Assembly (NCBI GenBank): GCA_034670265.1
Contig: JAXMNU010000001.1
Coordinates: 434,001 to 498,000 of the forward strand
DNA length: 64,000 bases
Origin: Halomarinibacterium sp034670265
GTDB lineage: Bacteria > Bacteroidota > Bacteroidia > Flavobacteriales > Flavobacteriaceae
Direction: 5' to 3'
Shown here: in pieces, positions 1-8,497 of the stretch
How the letters are laid out: the number at the start of each line of letters is the position of its first letter
How positions within the stretch are numbered: position 1 is the stretch's first letter
Program-made: the position numbers and the translations under genes
The notes under the pieces: model-generated
Told to the model about the DNA's origin: nothing
Seen by the model: the letters and a program-made list of their open reading frames with translations, nothing else
The model's database searches: none

Positions 1-462
1 GTTATTGGTAAATACAACGTTAATAACGAAGGGGGTATCGATATGTATTATAAAGGGGCCAACATATTACACACACTTCGACAGCTACTTGAAGACGATG
101 AAAAATGGCGTTCCATTTTAAGAGGATTGAATAAAGATTTTTATCACCAAACTGTAACTAGCCAACAAGTGGAAGAATACATCAGTGAAAAATCTGGGAT
201 TGATTTAACCGAATTTTGGCAGCAATATTTACGCACCACAATGATTCCTAAAGTGGAATACAAAATTGTGGAAAACCAGCTAAGCTTCAGATATACTAAC
301 ATCATTGAAAAATTTGATATGCCTGTGATTATGATTGTAAATGGAAAAGAAGAATGGATTTTTCCAACTTCAGAATGGAAAACGAAAGAATTCAAAACAG
401 CAATTGAATCTGCTAGGATAAAAGCCGACTTCTACATTGAATCTGCAAAAGTTGAAAATTAA
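1..462 (+). CDS. M1-family metallopeptidase, C-terminal part (5' end outside window)
   Basis: The reading frame is open from the first base, so only the last 153 residues are visible. They resemble the C-terminal helical and beta part of Bacteroidetes M1 (gluzincin) aminopeptidases: a GxDMYYKGANILHTLR helix, a Q-x-VEEYISEKSGIDL stretch, and a closing all-beta segment after FWQQYLRTT. The catalytic HExxH motif and gluzincin region would lie upstream, outside the window. These enzymes trim N-terminal residues from peptides and are usually secreted or periplasmic in this phylum. The stop overlaps the next ATG by one base (TAATG), so the two genes are probably co-transcribed. Confidence 0.8.
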   Translation, partial: VIGKYNVNNEGGIDMYYKGANILHTLRQLLEDDEKWRSILRGLNKDFYHQTVTSQQVEEYISEKSGIDLTEFWQQYLRTTMIPKVEYKIVENQLSFRYTNIIEKFDMPVIMIVNGKEEWIFPTSEWKTKEFKTAIESARIKADFYIESAKVEN

Positions 463-1031
463 TGGAACGCCCGCTACTATATTTTCCTAGGGATGTAGAA
501 TGGCGCGATTGGCTTCATATAAATCATATAGAACATACACAAGGCGTTGAACTAATTTTCTACAAACTAGAGCTCAATGTTCCCACGATGCGTTGGGAAG
601 AGGCCGTTCGCGTGGCACTCTGCTATGGCTGGATAGACAGTACCGTGAAAAGTTTAGGTAATGGAAAAAGAAAACAGTATTTCTGCCCAAGAAAGCCTAA
701 AAGTAATTGGAGTGCTCTCAATAAAAAACACATCCTTGAATTAAAAAAAGAGGGACTCATCCACAAAAGTGGTTGGGAAATGATAAAATTGGCCAAGAAA
801 ACGGGTACTTGGACCGCAATGGACAATGTTGAAAATTTAGTAATTCCAAAAGAGCTTAAAGAGGCATTTAATCGAAACCCTATTGCTTTCGAAAACTTTC
901 AAAATTTTGCTCCTGGCTATCGAAAAGGATATTTAAGTTGGTTGTATCAGGCCAAAAGAGAAGAAACTATAGAAAAACGAATTATAGAAATCATTCGCCT
1001 TTGCAATCAAAATATAAAATCAAGGCAATAA
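462..1031 (+). CDS. YdeI/OmpD-associated family protein
   Basis: 189 residues. The N-terminal half carries the family pattern: a W-rich start (EWRDWL), then RWEEAVRVALCYGWIDS, a glycine/lysine loop, and the QYFCPRKPKSNWSALNKK block. The C-terminal third, with GYRKGYLSWL and a basic helix, matches the bacteriocin-protection or YdeI-like C-terminal domain. Biochemical function in the family is unclear; Salmonella and E. coli YdeI are linked to antimicrobial-peptide tolerance. No signal peptide is visible, so it is probably cytoplasmic. The ATG shares its A with the upstream stop codon, which fixes the start and implies translational coupling to the peptidase gene. Confidence 0.8.
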   Translation: MERPLLYFPRDVEWRDWLHINHIEHTQGVELIFYKLELNVPTMRWEEAVRVALCYGWIDSTVKSLGNGKRKQYFCPRKPKSNWSALNKKHILELKKEGLIHKSGWEMIKLAKKTGTWTAMDNVENLVIPKELKEAFNRNPIAFENFQNFAPGYRKGYLSWLYQAKREETIEKRIIEIIRLCNQNIKSRQ

Positions 1032-1075
1032 CTTTTAAAAGTAGTACCTTTAAAAACGATCCTAAAACCAACCCA

Positions 1076-4000
1076 ATGAGAATATTACTAACACTTCTTT
1101 TCTTTTTCTTAATTATACCAACTCAGGCTCAAAAAAAGAAAGACAAAAAAGAAGAACCCCAAAAATGGGATGTTGCCAATCCTGGTGACGACTTTAATTA
1201 TAAGCCTCATAGTTTTACCACTAACGAAGGAACCTGGATGAATCTTGATGTGAGTCCCAATGGACAAACCATAGCCTTCGATATGCTTGGCGATATTTAT
1301 ACCATTCCAATTAATGGCGGAAAGGCCAAAGCCATACGAACGGGAATTCCTTTTGAAATTCAGCCACGTTTTAGTCCCGACGGAACTAAAATTTCATTCA
1401 CAAGCGATGCTGGCGGTGGTGATAATATTTGGGTGATGAATGCAGATGGTAGCGATGCAAAACAGATTACAAAAGAAGACTTTAGATTACTCAATAATGC
1501 AGTTTGGATGCCCGACGGAAACTACCTAATTGCACGCAAACATTTTACTTCTAGAAGAAGTTTGGGCGCTGGCGAAATGTGGCAATACCATATTACAGGC
1601 GGAAGTGGACTTCAATTGACCAAACGCAAAAATGACCAACAAGATGTGAACGAACCCTTTGTTTCGTCAGATGGAAAATATCTTTATTACAGTGAAGACG
1701 TGTATCCTGGAGGCTTTTTTCAGTATAACAAAGACCCTAACAAACAAATTTATGCCATAAAACGCTATAATTTTGAAGATGGTGAAACCGAAACAATAAC
1801 AGGTGGACCAGGTGGTGCAGCAAGACCCGCAGTCTCCCCAAATGGAAAACTACTCGCTTTTGTAAAACGAGTGCGCACGAAAAGTGTATTGTACATCCAC
1901 GATTTAGAAACTGGAAAAGAATGGCCTATTTATGATAGTTTGAATAAAGACCAACAAGAAGCTTGGGCTATTTTTGGAGTGTATCCTAATTTCGATTGGA
2001 TGCCTAACAATACTGAATTAGTCTTTTGGAGTGGCGGAAAAATTTTGAAGATTAATGTCAACACACTTGCCGTAACCAATATCCCATTTGAAGCCAATGT
2101 TACTATCGATTTGGCCGAAACGGTACATTTTAATACACCCATTGAAGACAACACTTTTTCACCTAAAATGATTCGTCAAGCGGTTACTTCTCCCAATGGC
2201 AATACTTTGGTATTTCAAGCATTAGGGCATCTTTGGAAAAAGGCACTTCCCAACGGAACGCCACAACGACTGACTACTTCTTCAGATTTTGAATTTGAAC
2301 CATCCTTTTCTCCTAACGGAAATGAAATTGTGTATGTTACTTGGAACGATGCTCAAAAAGGAGCCGTTATGAAAGTTTCAGTTGCAGGTGGAACCCCTGT
2401 GAAACTTACTTCAGAAAAGGGAATTTATAGAGATCCTTCTTTTTCACCAGACGGAAATTCCATAGTATTTAAAAAAGGGGATGGAAACATGAAACTTGGA
2501 TTTTCCTACACAAAAAAAACTGGAATTTATATAATGAATGCTAATGGAAGTAATGAAAAAATGGTTACTGAAGATGGTGACTATCCCTTATTTAGCAAAG
2601 ACGGAAAACGGATATTTTTGCAAACTGGAGGTAGCTATTTTGGTTCATTAACAAAAAAATTGATTAGTGTAAACCTCAACGGAAATGATGAAAAAGAGCA
2701 TATCTCTTCAAAATATGCCAACCGATTAGTGCCAAGTCCAGATAATAATTGGATTGCTTTTAATCATTTACACAAAGTGTATATCGCTCCATTGGTTATG
2801 AACGGTCAATCCATTGATCTGGACAACAAGTCTGGTTACGTTCCTATCTCACAACTTTCAAAAGATGCTGGGATTAGCTTACACTGGTCTGGTGATAGTA
2901 AAAAAGTACATTGGACCTTAGGTGATGAGTATTTCAGTAATGAAATAAAAGATCGATTTACTTTTTTACCCAACTCCCCCAAAGAAGTTCCCGAAATGCA
3001 ATCCGAAGGTATAAAAATAGGCTTAACAGCTTCTATGGATAAACCAACGGGTAAAATTGCCTTTACCAATGCGAGGATAATTACCATGGAAGGAAATACG
3101 ATGTACGAAAAAGGAAGCATTGTTATCAATCAAAATAGGATTGAAAGCATTGGAGAAAGCGTTAATATTCAAATACCTGCTGATGCCAAAGTCTATGACG
3201 TTTCAGGAAAAACAATCATTCCTGGTTTTGTAGATGCCCATGCGCATATTGGTGCCTTCGGAACAAATCTAACGTCACAGCAAAATTGGCAATTTATGGC
3301 TAACTTAGCTTTTGGTGTTACCACCGCTCATGATCCCTCTGCCAATACTGAAACCGTCTTCACACTTTCAGAATTACAAAAAAGCGGAAAGCTTGTTGGA
3401 CCACGCCTCTACTCTACAGGGTTTATTTTGTATGGAGCAGATGCCGATGTGAAGGCTGTGATTAATAATTTAGAAGACGCAAGAAGTAGTATTATACGTA
3501 CTAAAGCCTTTGGAGCAAAAAGTGTAAAAAGTTATAATCAGCCGCGTCGCGACCAGCGTCAACAAGTGCTAAAAGCAGCCAGGGAATTAGGAATTAATGT
3601 GGTTCCAGAAGGTGGTTCTACATTTTATCATAACATCACCATGGTGATTGACGGGCATACTGGCGTTGAGCATAATATTCCTGTTGCCCCTATTTATAAA
3701 GACGTTCTGGAAGTTTGGGGTAAAAGTGGCACTGGATATACACCTACCCTCATTGTAAACTATGGAGGATTAAATGGTGAATATTATTTCTATCAAAGAG
3801 ACAATGTTTGGGAGAACGAAAAACTCTTGCGATTTACTCCAAGGGCAGTTATTGATAGTCGATCAAGACACAGAACTATGGTGCCTAATGAAGAGTACGA
3901 TAACGGGCACATTTTAGTTTCTAATACAGCAAAGAATTTAAGTGATGCAGGTGTAAAAGTGAATATGGGGGCTCATGGACAGTTGCAAGGATTGGGTGTT

Positions 4001-4372
4001 CACTGGGAAACTTGGATGATGGCTCAGGGTGGAATGACTCCTTTGGAGGCACTGCAAACAGCCACAATAAATGCTGCCAATTATATTGGAGCAGGCAATG
4101 ATATTGGGTCTTTAAAAGAAGGAAAAATAGCAGACTTGATAGTACTTTCAGAAAATCCTCTGGAGGATATTGAAAACACTCAAACCATTGAAATGGTCAT
4201 GGCAAACGGACGTTTGTACGACGCTGAAACCATGGACGAAATTGGTAACCACCCAAAAAAGAGAGCTCTTTTCTTTTGGGAAAATGAAGCATATAACCAA
4301 GCGTTTCCGTGGCACGAAGACACCAATGGCTTTATGGACGGAGGGTGTGGTTGTCATGCTTCTCATAATTAA
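1076..4372 (+). CDS. Secreted TolB-like propeller / amidohydrolase fusion protein
   Basis: 1098 residues. The chosen ATG gives a clean signal peptide (MRILLTLLFFFLIIPTQAQ); upstream in-frame codons overlap the previous gene and lack export features. Residues about 60-650 hold repeated PD40/TolB-type blades (SPDGTKISF, SPNGNEIVYV, SPDGNSIVFK). The C-terminal part from about 680 is a metal-dependent amidohydrolase: GFVDAHAHIG near residue 720 supplies the HxH metal pair, and further His residues (DGHTGVEH, GAHGQLQG) plus the closing NPLEDIEN block fit the family. Probably a periplasmic or surface hydrolase of cyclic amides or peptides; the substrate cannot be read. The C-terminus ends in a Cys/His cluster (GGCGCHASH). 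Confidence 0.85.
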   Translation: MRILLTLLFFFLIIPTQAQKKKDKKEEPQKWDVANPGDDFNYKPHSFTTNEGTWMNLDVSPNGQTIAFDMLGDIYTIPINGGKAKAIRTGIPFEIQPRFSPDGTKISFTSDAGGGDNIWVMNADGSDAKQITKEDFRLLNNAVWMPDGNYLIARKHFTSRRSLGAGEMWQYHITGGSGLQLTKRKNDQQDVNEPFVSSDGKYLYYSEDVYPGGFFQYNKDPNKQIYAIKRYNFEDGETETITGGPGGAARPAVSPNGKLLAFVKRVRTKSVLYIHDLETGKEWPIYDSLNKDQQEAWAIFGVYPNFDWMPNNTELVFWSGGKILKINVNTLAVTNIPFEANVTIDLAETVHFNTPIEDNTFSPKMIRQAVTSPNGNTLVFQALGHLWKKALPNGTPQRLTTSSDFEFEPSFSPNGNEIVYVTWNDAQKGAVMKVSVAGGTPVKLTSEKGIYRDPSFSPDGNSIVFKKGDGNMKLGFSYTKKTGIYIMNANGSNEKMVTEDGDYPLFSKDGKRIFLQTGGSYFGSLTKKLISVNLNGNDEKEHISSKYANRLVPSPDNNWIAFNHLHKVYIAPLVMNGQSIDLDNKSGYVPISQLSKDAGISLHWSGDSKKVHWTLGDEYFSNEIKDRFTFLPNSPKEVPEMQSEGIKIGLTASMDKPTGKIAFTNARIITMEGNTMYEKGSIVINQNRIESIGESVNIQIPADAKVYDVSGKTIIPGFVDAHAHIGAFGTNLTSQQNWQFMANLAFGVTTAHDPSANTETVFTLSELQKSGKLVGPRLYSTGFILYGADADVKAVINNLEDARSSIIRTKAFGAKSVKSYNQPRRDQRQQVLKAARELGINVVPEGGSTFYHNITMVIDGHTGVEHNIPVAPIYKDVLEVWGKSGTGYTPTLIVNYGGLNGEYYFYQRDNVWENEKLLRFTPRAVIDSRSRHRTMVPNEEYDNGHILVSNTAKNLSDAGVKVNMGAHGQLQGLGVHWETWMMAQGGMTPLEALQTATINAANYIGAGNDIGSLKEGKIADLIVLSENPLEDIENTQTIEMVMANGRLYDAETMDEIGNHPKKRALFFWENEAYNQAFPWHEDTNGFMDGGCGCHASHN

Positions 4373-4539
4373 TTTTTGAAGGTATATCATTTAAATTATT
4401 CCATGGTTTATCATATATTTGATAACCATTAAAAAAAGGCACCTGTATTTAAGTGTCCAGCCGTCTCCCCAGACCAAAACTTAATTGTTTTTGTCAGCTG
4501 GTCATTAAGCTTAAAGAGGGTGCCGTTTTAATTTCAAAA

Positions 4540-4971
4540 ATGCAGTTAGCACAACTCAACATAGCGCACGCTATAGCACCTATGGATAGCCCAATAATGG
4601 CAGATTTTGTCAATAATACAGACCGAATTAATGCACTTGCCGAAGAAAGCCCAGGATTTATTTGGAGGCTTACAGACGGTGAAAATGATAATGCATATTC
4701 TATTCAAGTATTTAGTAATCCAGCTTTATTAACCAATATGAGTGTTTGGAAAGATCGTGAAAGTCTTTTTAACTATGTGTACAGTTCAAATCACGTGGAA
4801 ATCTTTAAGCGAAAAAAAGAATGGTTTAAAAATGTAAAGGAAATGCATATGGTCCTTTGGTATATTGAAAAAGGACATATTCCCACGCTTGCTGAAGGAA
4901 AAGAACGTTTGGAATATCTTCAGAAACATGGAGAAAGTGAATATGCCTTTACCTTCAAAAGTAAATTCTGA
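4540..4971 (+). CDS. DUF3291 domain-containing protein
   Basis: 143 residues. The start was placed at the ATG before QLAQLNIAHA because this is where DUF3291 proteins begin; the open frame upstream to 4453 looks like non-coding leader. Recognisable blocks are PGFIWRLTDGENDNA, a NMSVWKDRESLFNYVY segment and HMVLWYIEKGHIPTLAEGKE, which give the ferredoxin-like fold of antibiotic-biosynthesis-monooxygenase relatives. No signal peptide, so cytoplasmic. Function unknown. It stands alone between the hydrolase and the LysM gene. Confidence 0.8.
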   Translation: MQLAQLNIAHAIAPMDSPIMADFVNNTDRINALAEESPGFIWRLTDGENDNAYSIQVFSNPALLTNMSVWKDRESLFNYVYSSNHVEIFKRKKEWFKNVKEMHMVLWYIEKGHIPTLAEGKERLEYLQKHGESEYAFTFKSKF

Positions 4972-5132
4972 CAATACCCTACCCAAAAGAAATCTGTTGA
5001 AATGGTTTCAAAAACCTAATTTACCTTCCGTTCATCGAAAACCCTTTGAATTTTATATCATTGGCGCTCAATTATATTGGGTGCTTTAGTGAAAATTTGT
5101 AACTTTAAATCCAATTAATAATTTTTACAACA

Positions 5133-5510
5133 ATGATTAAAGCAAAATACCAAAGCGTTCTCGATTTAGGAGAAAAACTAAACATCCAAGACGGTGATGT
5201 AAAAGAAGAAGGAGGAAAATTAAAAGTATGGGGAACTGCAGCCACCCCTCATCATAAAAACCTACTTTGGGATGAAATAAAAAAAGTGGGAGGTGAAAAC
5301 CCAAGCGATATTATGGCTGATATTAAAGTAGCAGATGAGTCTGTGTATGCAAGACATACTGTTGCTAGTGGTGAATCTTTAAGTAAAATTGCAAAGCATT
5401 ATTATGGGAACGCGATGAAATACAACGCTATTTTTGATGCAAACCGTAACTTACTTTCTAACCCAGATGTTATTCATCCAGGGCAAGAATTAGTAATTCC
5501 GCATTTATAA
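5133..5510 (+). CDS. LysM peptidoglycan-binding domain protein (YgaU-like)
   Basis: 125 residues, no signal peptide. The N-terminal about 70 residues resemble the BON-like half of the E. coli YgaU/Kbp family (KLNIQDGDVKEEGGKLKVWGTA). The C-terminal 50 residues are a typical LysM motif: YARHTVASGESLSKIAKHYYGNAMKYNAIFDANR ending in HPGQELVIP. Kbp binds potassium and LysM domains bind peptidoglycan; which applies here is inference. A TAACTTTA box lies about 30 bases upstream as a weak promoter candidate. A strong terminator follows at once. Confidence 0.88.
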   Translation: MIKAKYQSVLDLGEKLNIQDGDVKEEGGKLKVWGTAATPHHKNLLWDEIKKVGGENPSDIMADIKVADESVYARHTVASGESLSKIAKHYYGNAMKYNAIFDANRNLLSNPDVIHPGQELVIPHL

Positions 5511-5530
5511 TAAATTTATAGTGTAATTTT

Positions 5531-5556
5531 AATCCCGCTTACAGCGGGATTTTTTT
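5531..5556 (+). terminator. Rho-independent terminator after the LysM gene
   Basis: The stem AATCCCGCT / AGCGGGATT has a very short loop and is followed by a run of six T. It ends the LysM transcript. The ATG of the TauE-like gene begins at 5557, directly after the T run. Confidence 0.88.
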
Positions 5557-6318
5557 ATGGAAATTTTTTCTGAAATATCACTATGGTTACTCATAGGTTT
5601 GTTCGTTTTAGGAACAGCTACCTTTACTTTATCTACTATTAGTGGTGGTGGCGGTGCTATGATGCAAATTCCTATTCTTAATTTTCTTATAGGTACATCT
5701 CAAACAGCTCCCGTTATAAATTTAGGAGCGTTTATTAGCAGACCCGCACGAATTGCACTTTTTTGGAAGTATATTAACTGGAAAGTGTTTTGGTATTTTG
5801 TGCCTTCAGCCATGGTGGGTGCATTATTAGCAGCTTGGTTTTTTTCGGAAGCAAAAATTTATTGGATTCAAATATTTGTAGGTTTGTTCCTCATAAGTAC
5901 TTTTTTTCAGTATCGCTTCGGAAAAAAAGAGCGCTCCTTCCCTGTGCATCTTTGGTATTTTATTCCTTTGGGATTTATTATTTCCATTATTGGAACTTTC
6001 ACAGGCGGAATGGGCCCCATACTAAATCCTTTTCTAATGAATGTTGGCATTGATAAAGAAGAATTGGTCGCTACCAAAGCAGCACAATCCTTCTTTTTAG
6101 GGCTTTCACAAGTAAGTGGCTATACCTTTTTTGGATTGTTGAGTAAAGAACTTTGGATCTACGGAATAGCACTCGGTCTAGGAGCTTCTCTCGGGAATTA
6201 CTTCGGAAAAAGAATTCTCAAGAAAATGAGTAAGCTTTCCTTTAGAAGGTGGGTAATTACTATTATGGTGATTAGTGGTTTTGTGTTACTTATAAAAGCA
6301 CTATCAGAAATTATATAA
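5557..6318 (+). CDS. TauE/SafE-family sulfite exporter-like permease
   Basis: 253 residues and strongly hydrophobic, with about eight membrane segments. Family signatures are visible: GGGGAMMQIPILNFLIG near residue 31, with NLGAFISRPARIALF following, and the second half-repeat FTGGMGPILNPFLMNVGIDKEELVATKAAQSF. Members export small organic or inorganic anions such as sulfite or sulfoacetate across the inner membrane; the substrate here is unknown. The start codon abuts the T run of the preceding terminator, leaving no room for a leader. No later Met would keep the whole first membrane segment, so this start is accepted with reservation. Confidence 0.85.
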   Translation: MEIFSEISLWLLIGLFVLGTATFTLSTISGGGGAMMQIPILNFLIGTSQTAPVINLGAFISRPARIALFWKYINWKVFWYFVPSAMVGALLAAWFFSEAKIYWIQIFVGLFLISTFFQYRFGKKERSFPVHLWYFIPLGFIISIIGTFTGGMGPILNPFLMNVGIDKEELVATKAAQSFFLGLSQVSGYTFFGLLSKELWIYGIALGLGASLGNYFGKRILKKMSKLSFRRWVITIMVISGFVLLIKALSEII

Positions 6319-6351
6319 AAAAATCGCTTCCTTAAAAGCTAAAGGAAGCGA
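6317..6351 (-). terminator. Terminator of the hsp20 gene
   Basis: The perfect 10-bp stem TCGCTTCCTT / AAGGAAGCGA (6324-6333 with 6342-6351) is followed, on the minus strand, by seven T. It lies between two convergent genes. The plus strand has no T run, so it serves the minus-strand gene. Confidence 0.85.
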
Positions 6352-6377
6352 CCCATAAAAATTACATATTTAGAAAC

Positions 6378-6854
6378 TTAGCTAATTTTAATAATCTTAG
6401 CTGGTTTTTTCTTTGCTTCTTCTTTTTTAGGAAGCACTAAGCTTAAGATACCATCTTGGTATTTGGCTTTTACTTTTTCACTGTCAACAGACTCTGGAAG
6501 TGTAAAGCTACGCTTAAACGAAGCATATTCAAATTCACGTCTTGTGTAATTTTCTTTCTCTGTTTCATTTTTGTGCTCTATTTCTGTAGAAATAGAAAGC
6601 ACTTGATTATCGATTTCAATATTGAAATCTTCTTTCTTCATTCCAGGTGCAGCCAATTCTACCGTAAAATCTTCTGCAGTTTCCAATATGTTCACCTTTG
6701 GAAGGCTCATACCAGTGTTAAAGTTCGATTTAAATACGCTTGGCAAGTCATTGCTAAACATTTCATCGATCCAAGAAGACCAAGTTGGAAATGTTCCAGT
6801 TACTCCTGTATTTGCCAAACTTCCATTTCTTTCATTTTTAACTAGATTACTCAT
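6378..6854 (-). CDS. Hsp20 / alpha-crystallin small heat-shock protein
   Basis: 158 residues, the usual size. The N-terminal arm is flexible (residues 1-50), and the alpha-crystallin domain spans about 50-150: PKVNILETAEDFTVELAAPGMKKEDFNIE, then the beta strands ending in the family signature YQDGILSLVLPK. The C-terminal extension carries the I-x-I/V anchor (AKIIKIS). It acts as an ATP-independent holdase in the cytoplasm and normally hands substrates to DnaK/ClpB; clpB is 54 kb away in this window. No paired CIRCE-type repeat was seen upstream. Confidence 0.93.
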   Translation of the reverse strand: MSNLVKNERNGSLANTGVTGTFPTWSSWIDEMFSNDLPSVFKSNFNTGMSLPKVNILETAEDFTVELAAPGMKKEDFNIEIDNQVLSISTEIEHKNETEKENYTRREFEYASFKRSFTLPESVDSEKVKAKYQDGILSLVLPKKEEAKKKPAKIIKIS

Positions 6855-7032
6855 AATTTTAAAAAATTTTAGTTCAACAATTCGTTTAAAATTTCAGTTA
6901 ATTACGAGCAAAATATATTCCAAAGTCAAAGTTTGAGGTAAACACTCAAAATTTTATAAAATCTTTAATATTTCTTTTACATTTTCAGAATAAAAATGAA
7001 AAAATGTCACTGAAAATTTTTCAGTTATGTCA

Positions 7033-8496
7033 TTAAAGACCACTTATATAGCCACCATACACATCTCTAAAATGAAGCCCATCGCCTAAATGGTGACGAC
7101 TCAATTTTTTGTATTCTGAAAGTGCCCAAAGCACAAATTCTTTAAAGAAATAGCGATCCTCTGATGCGATATCTGGAACATGCTTTTGAAGTAAACTTTC
7201 TAACGGACTAATACTATCTAATTTTTTTCGGTATTGAGAATCAGTCATGGAATCTAGCAATTCAAAACCACTTTGCTCAAAAAACCAAGAAACCAGTTCA
7301 TCATAAGGGTCCATATCAGTATCTTTTTTTAGTTTTTCAATCTTCGGAAAATACTCCAAAAACTGATTTTTAATCGCACTGGCAATTAACATTTGTGCTA
7401 CTTGGGAAGCTCCCTCCTGTTCTCCTTCATAGACCAATTCTACTTTTCCTGTAATGGCAGGGATAATTCCCATAAAATCTCCCAATCGGACCGTTGTTTT
7501 GTCTTCCCCATTTTGAAGTGCTCTTCGTTCTGCCGTACTTAATAAATTTTGAAAAGCCGTTATACTCAATCGTGTACTTACACCACTTTTAGCGTCGATA
7601 AATTCACTTTCTCTAGCTTCAAAACTTATCTGTTCTAAAATATCTTTCGCCAAGTCTGGGACATACACATTTCCCTTTTCGGCAATAGCTTCAGCTGTTT
7701 CCTGTTCTGTGATAATGCGAGCGGTTTCAATATCTTCGGGATAGTGGGTTAAGATTTGAGAGCCTATTCGGTCTTTTAACGGAGTTACGATGCTTCCACG
7801 ATTGGTATAATCTTCAGGATTTGCTGTAAATACAAACTGAATATCCAATGGCAATCGTAATTTAAACCCACGGATTTGCACATCGCCCTCTTGCAATATA
7901 TTAAACAACGCCACCTGAATTCGTGCTTGTAAATCGGGAAGTTCGTTAATTACAAAAATACATCGATTGGCTCGTGGAATCATTCCAAAGTGAATCACTC
8001 GGTCATCGGCATACGTCAATTTCAAATTTGCTGCTTTGATAGGGTCTACATCACCAATTAAATCGGCTACAGTAACATCTGGTGTGGCTAATTTCTCAGC
8101 AAAGCGTTCGTCGCGATGTAGCCAGGAAATTGGGGTATCATTACCTTTTTCCTGAATTAATTCTCTCGCATAACGGGATATAGGATTAAATGGATCATCG
8201 TTAATTTCACTTCCTGAAACAACAGGTATATATTCATCTAGCAAAGACACCATTTGTCTTGCTAAACGCGTTTTTGCTTGTCCGCGAAGCCCCAATAAGT
8301 TGATATTGTGTTTTGAAAGAATGGCGCGCTCTAATTCCGGAATTACAGAAAATTCATAGCCGTGAATTCCTTCAAAAGTTGGTTCTTTTTTCATCAATTT
8401 TTGAAGCAAATTTCTGCGTAATTCTTCCTTTACCGATTTATATTCGAAGCCAGCTTCTTTCAACTGACCCAAGGTTTTTATTTTTTCAATTTTCAT
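7033..8496 (-). CDS. MoxR/ChlI-like AAA+ ATPase
   Basis: 487 residues. The AAA+ core spans residues about 55-330. The nucleotide loop is GLRGQAKT at 69-76. The Walker B position reads CIFVINELPDL, with Asn-Glu (184-185) in place of the usual Asp-Glu. FVFTANPEDYTNRG gives sensor 1. The large helical C-terminal part has no recognised catalytic motif. In related pairs the ATPase remodels a partner through the VWA protein, and the upstream gene supplies just such a protein one base away. No chlorophyll or cobalamin genes are nearby, so this is not a true chelatase. The target is unknown. Confidence 0.82.
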   Translation of the reverse strand: MKIEKIKTLGQLKEAGFEYKSVKEELRRNLLQKLMKKEPTFEGIHGYEFSVIPELERAILSKHNINLLGLRGQAKTRLARQMVSLLDEYIPVVSGSEINDDPFNPISRYARELIQEKGNDTPISWLHRDERFAEKLATPDVTVADLIGDVDPIKAANLKLTYADDRVIHFGMIPRANRCIFVINELPDLQARIQVALFNILQEGDVQIRGFKLRLPLDIQFVFTANPEDYTNRGSIVTPLKDRIGSQILTHYPEDIETARIITEQETAEAIAEKGNVYVPDLAKDILEQISFEARESEFIDAKSGVSTRLSITAFQNLLSTAERRALQNGEDKTTVRLGDFMGIIPAITGKVELVYEGEQEGASQVAQMLIASAIKNQFLEYFPKIEKLKKDTDMDPYDELVSWFFEQSGFELLDSMTDSQYRKKLDSISPLESLLQKHVPDIASEDRYFFKEFVLWALSEYKKLSRHHLGDGLHFRDVYGGYISGL

Positions 8497-8497
8497 A

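Noticed and set aside
938..1075. N-terminal extension of the amidohydrolase
   Set aside because: It overlaps the YdeI-like gene and precedes a clean signal peptide at 1076.
4404..4431. Hairpin ATGGTTTATCA / TTGATAACCAT as terminator
   Set aside because: The stem has an unpaired base and is followed by A, not T, so neither strand gives a convincing terminator.
4865..5089. 74-residue open frame overlapping the end of the DUF3291 gene
   Set aside because: It lies mostly in another frame of a real gene, and its unique end has no recognisable domain or leader.
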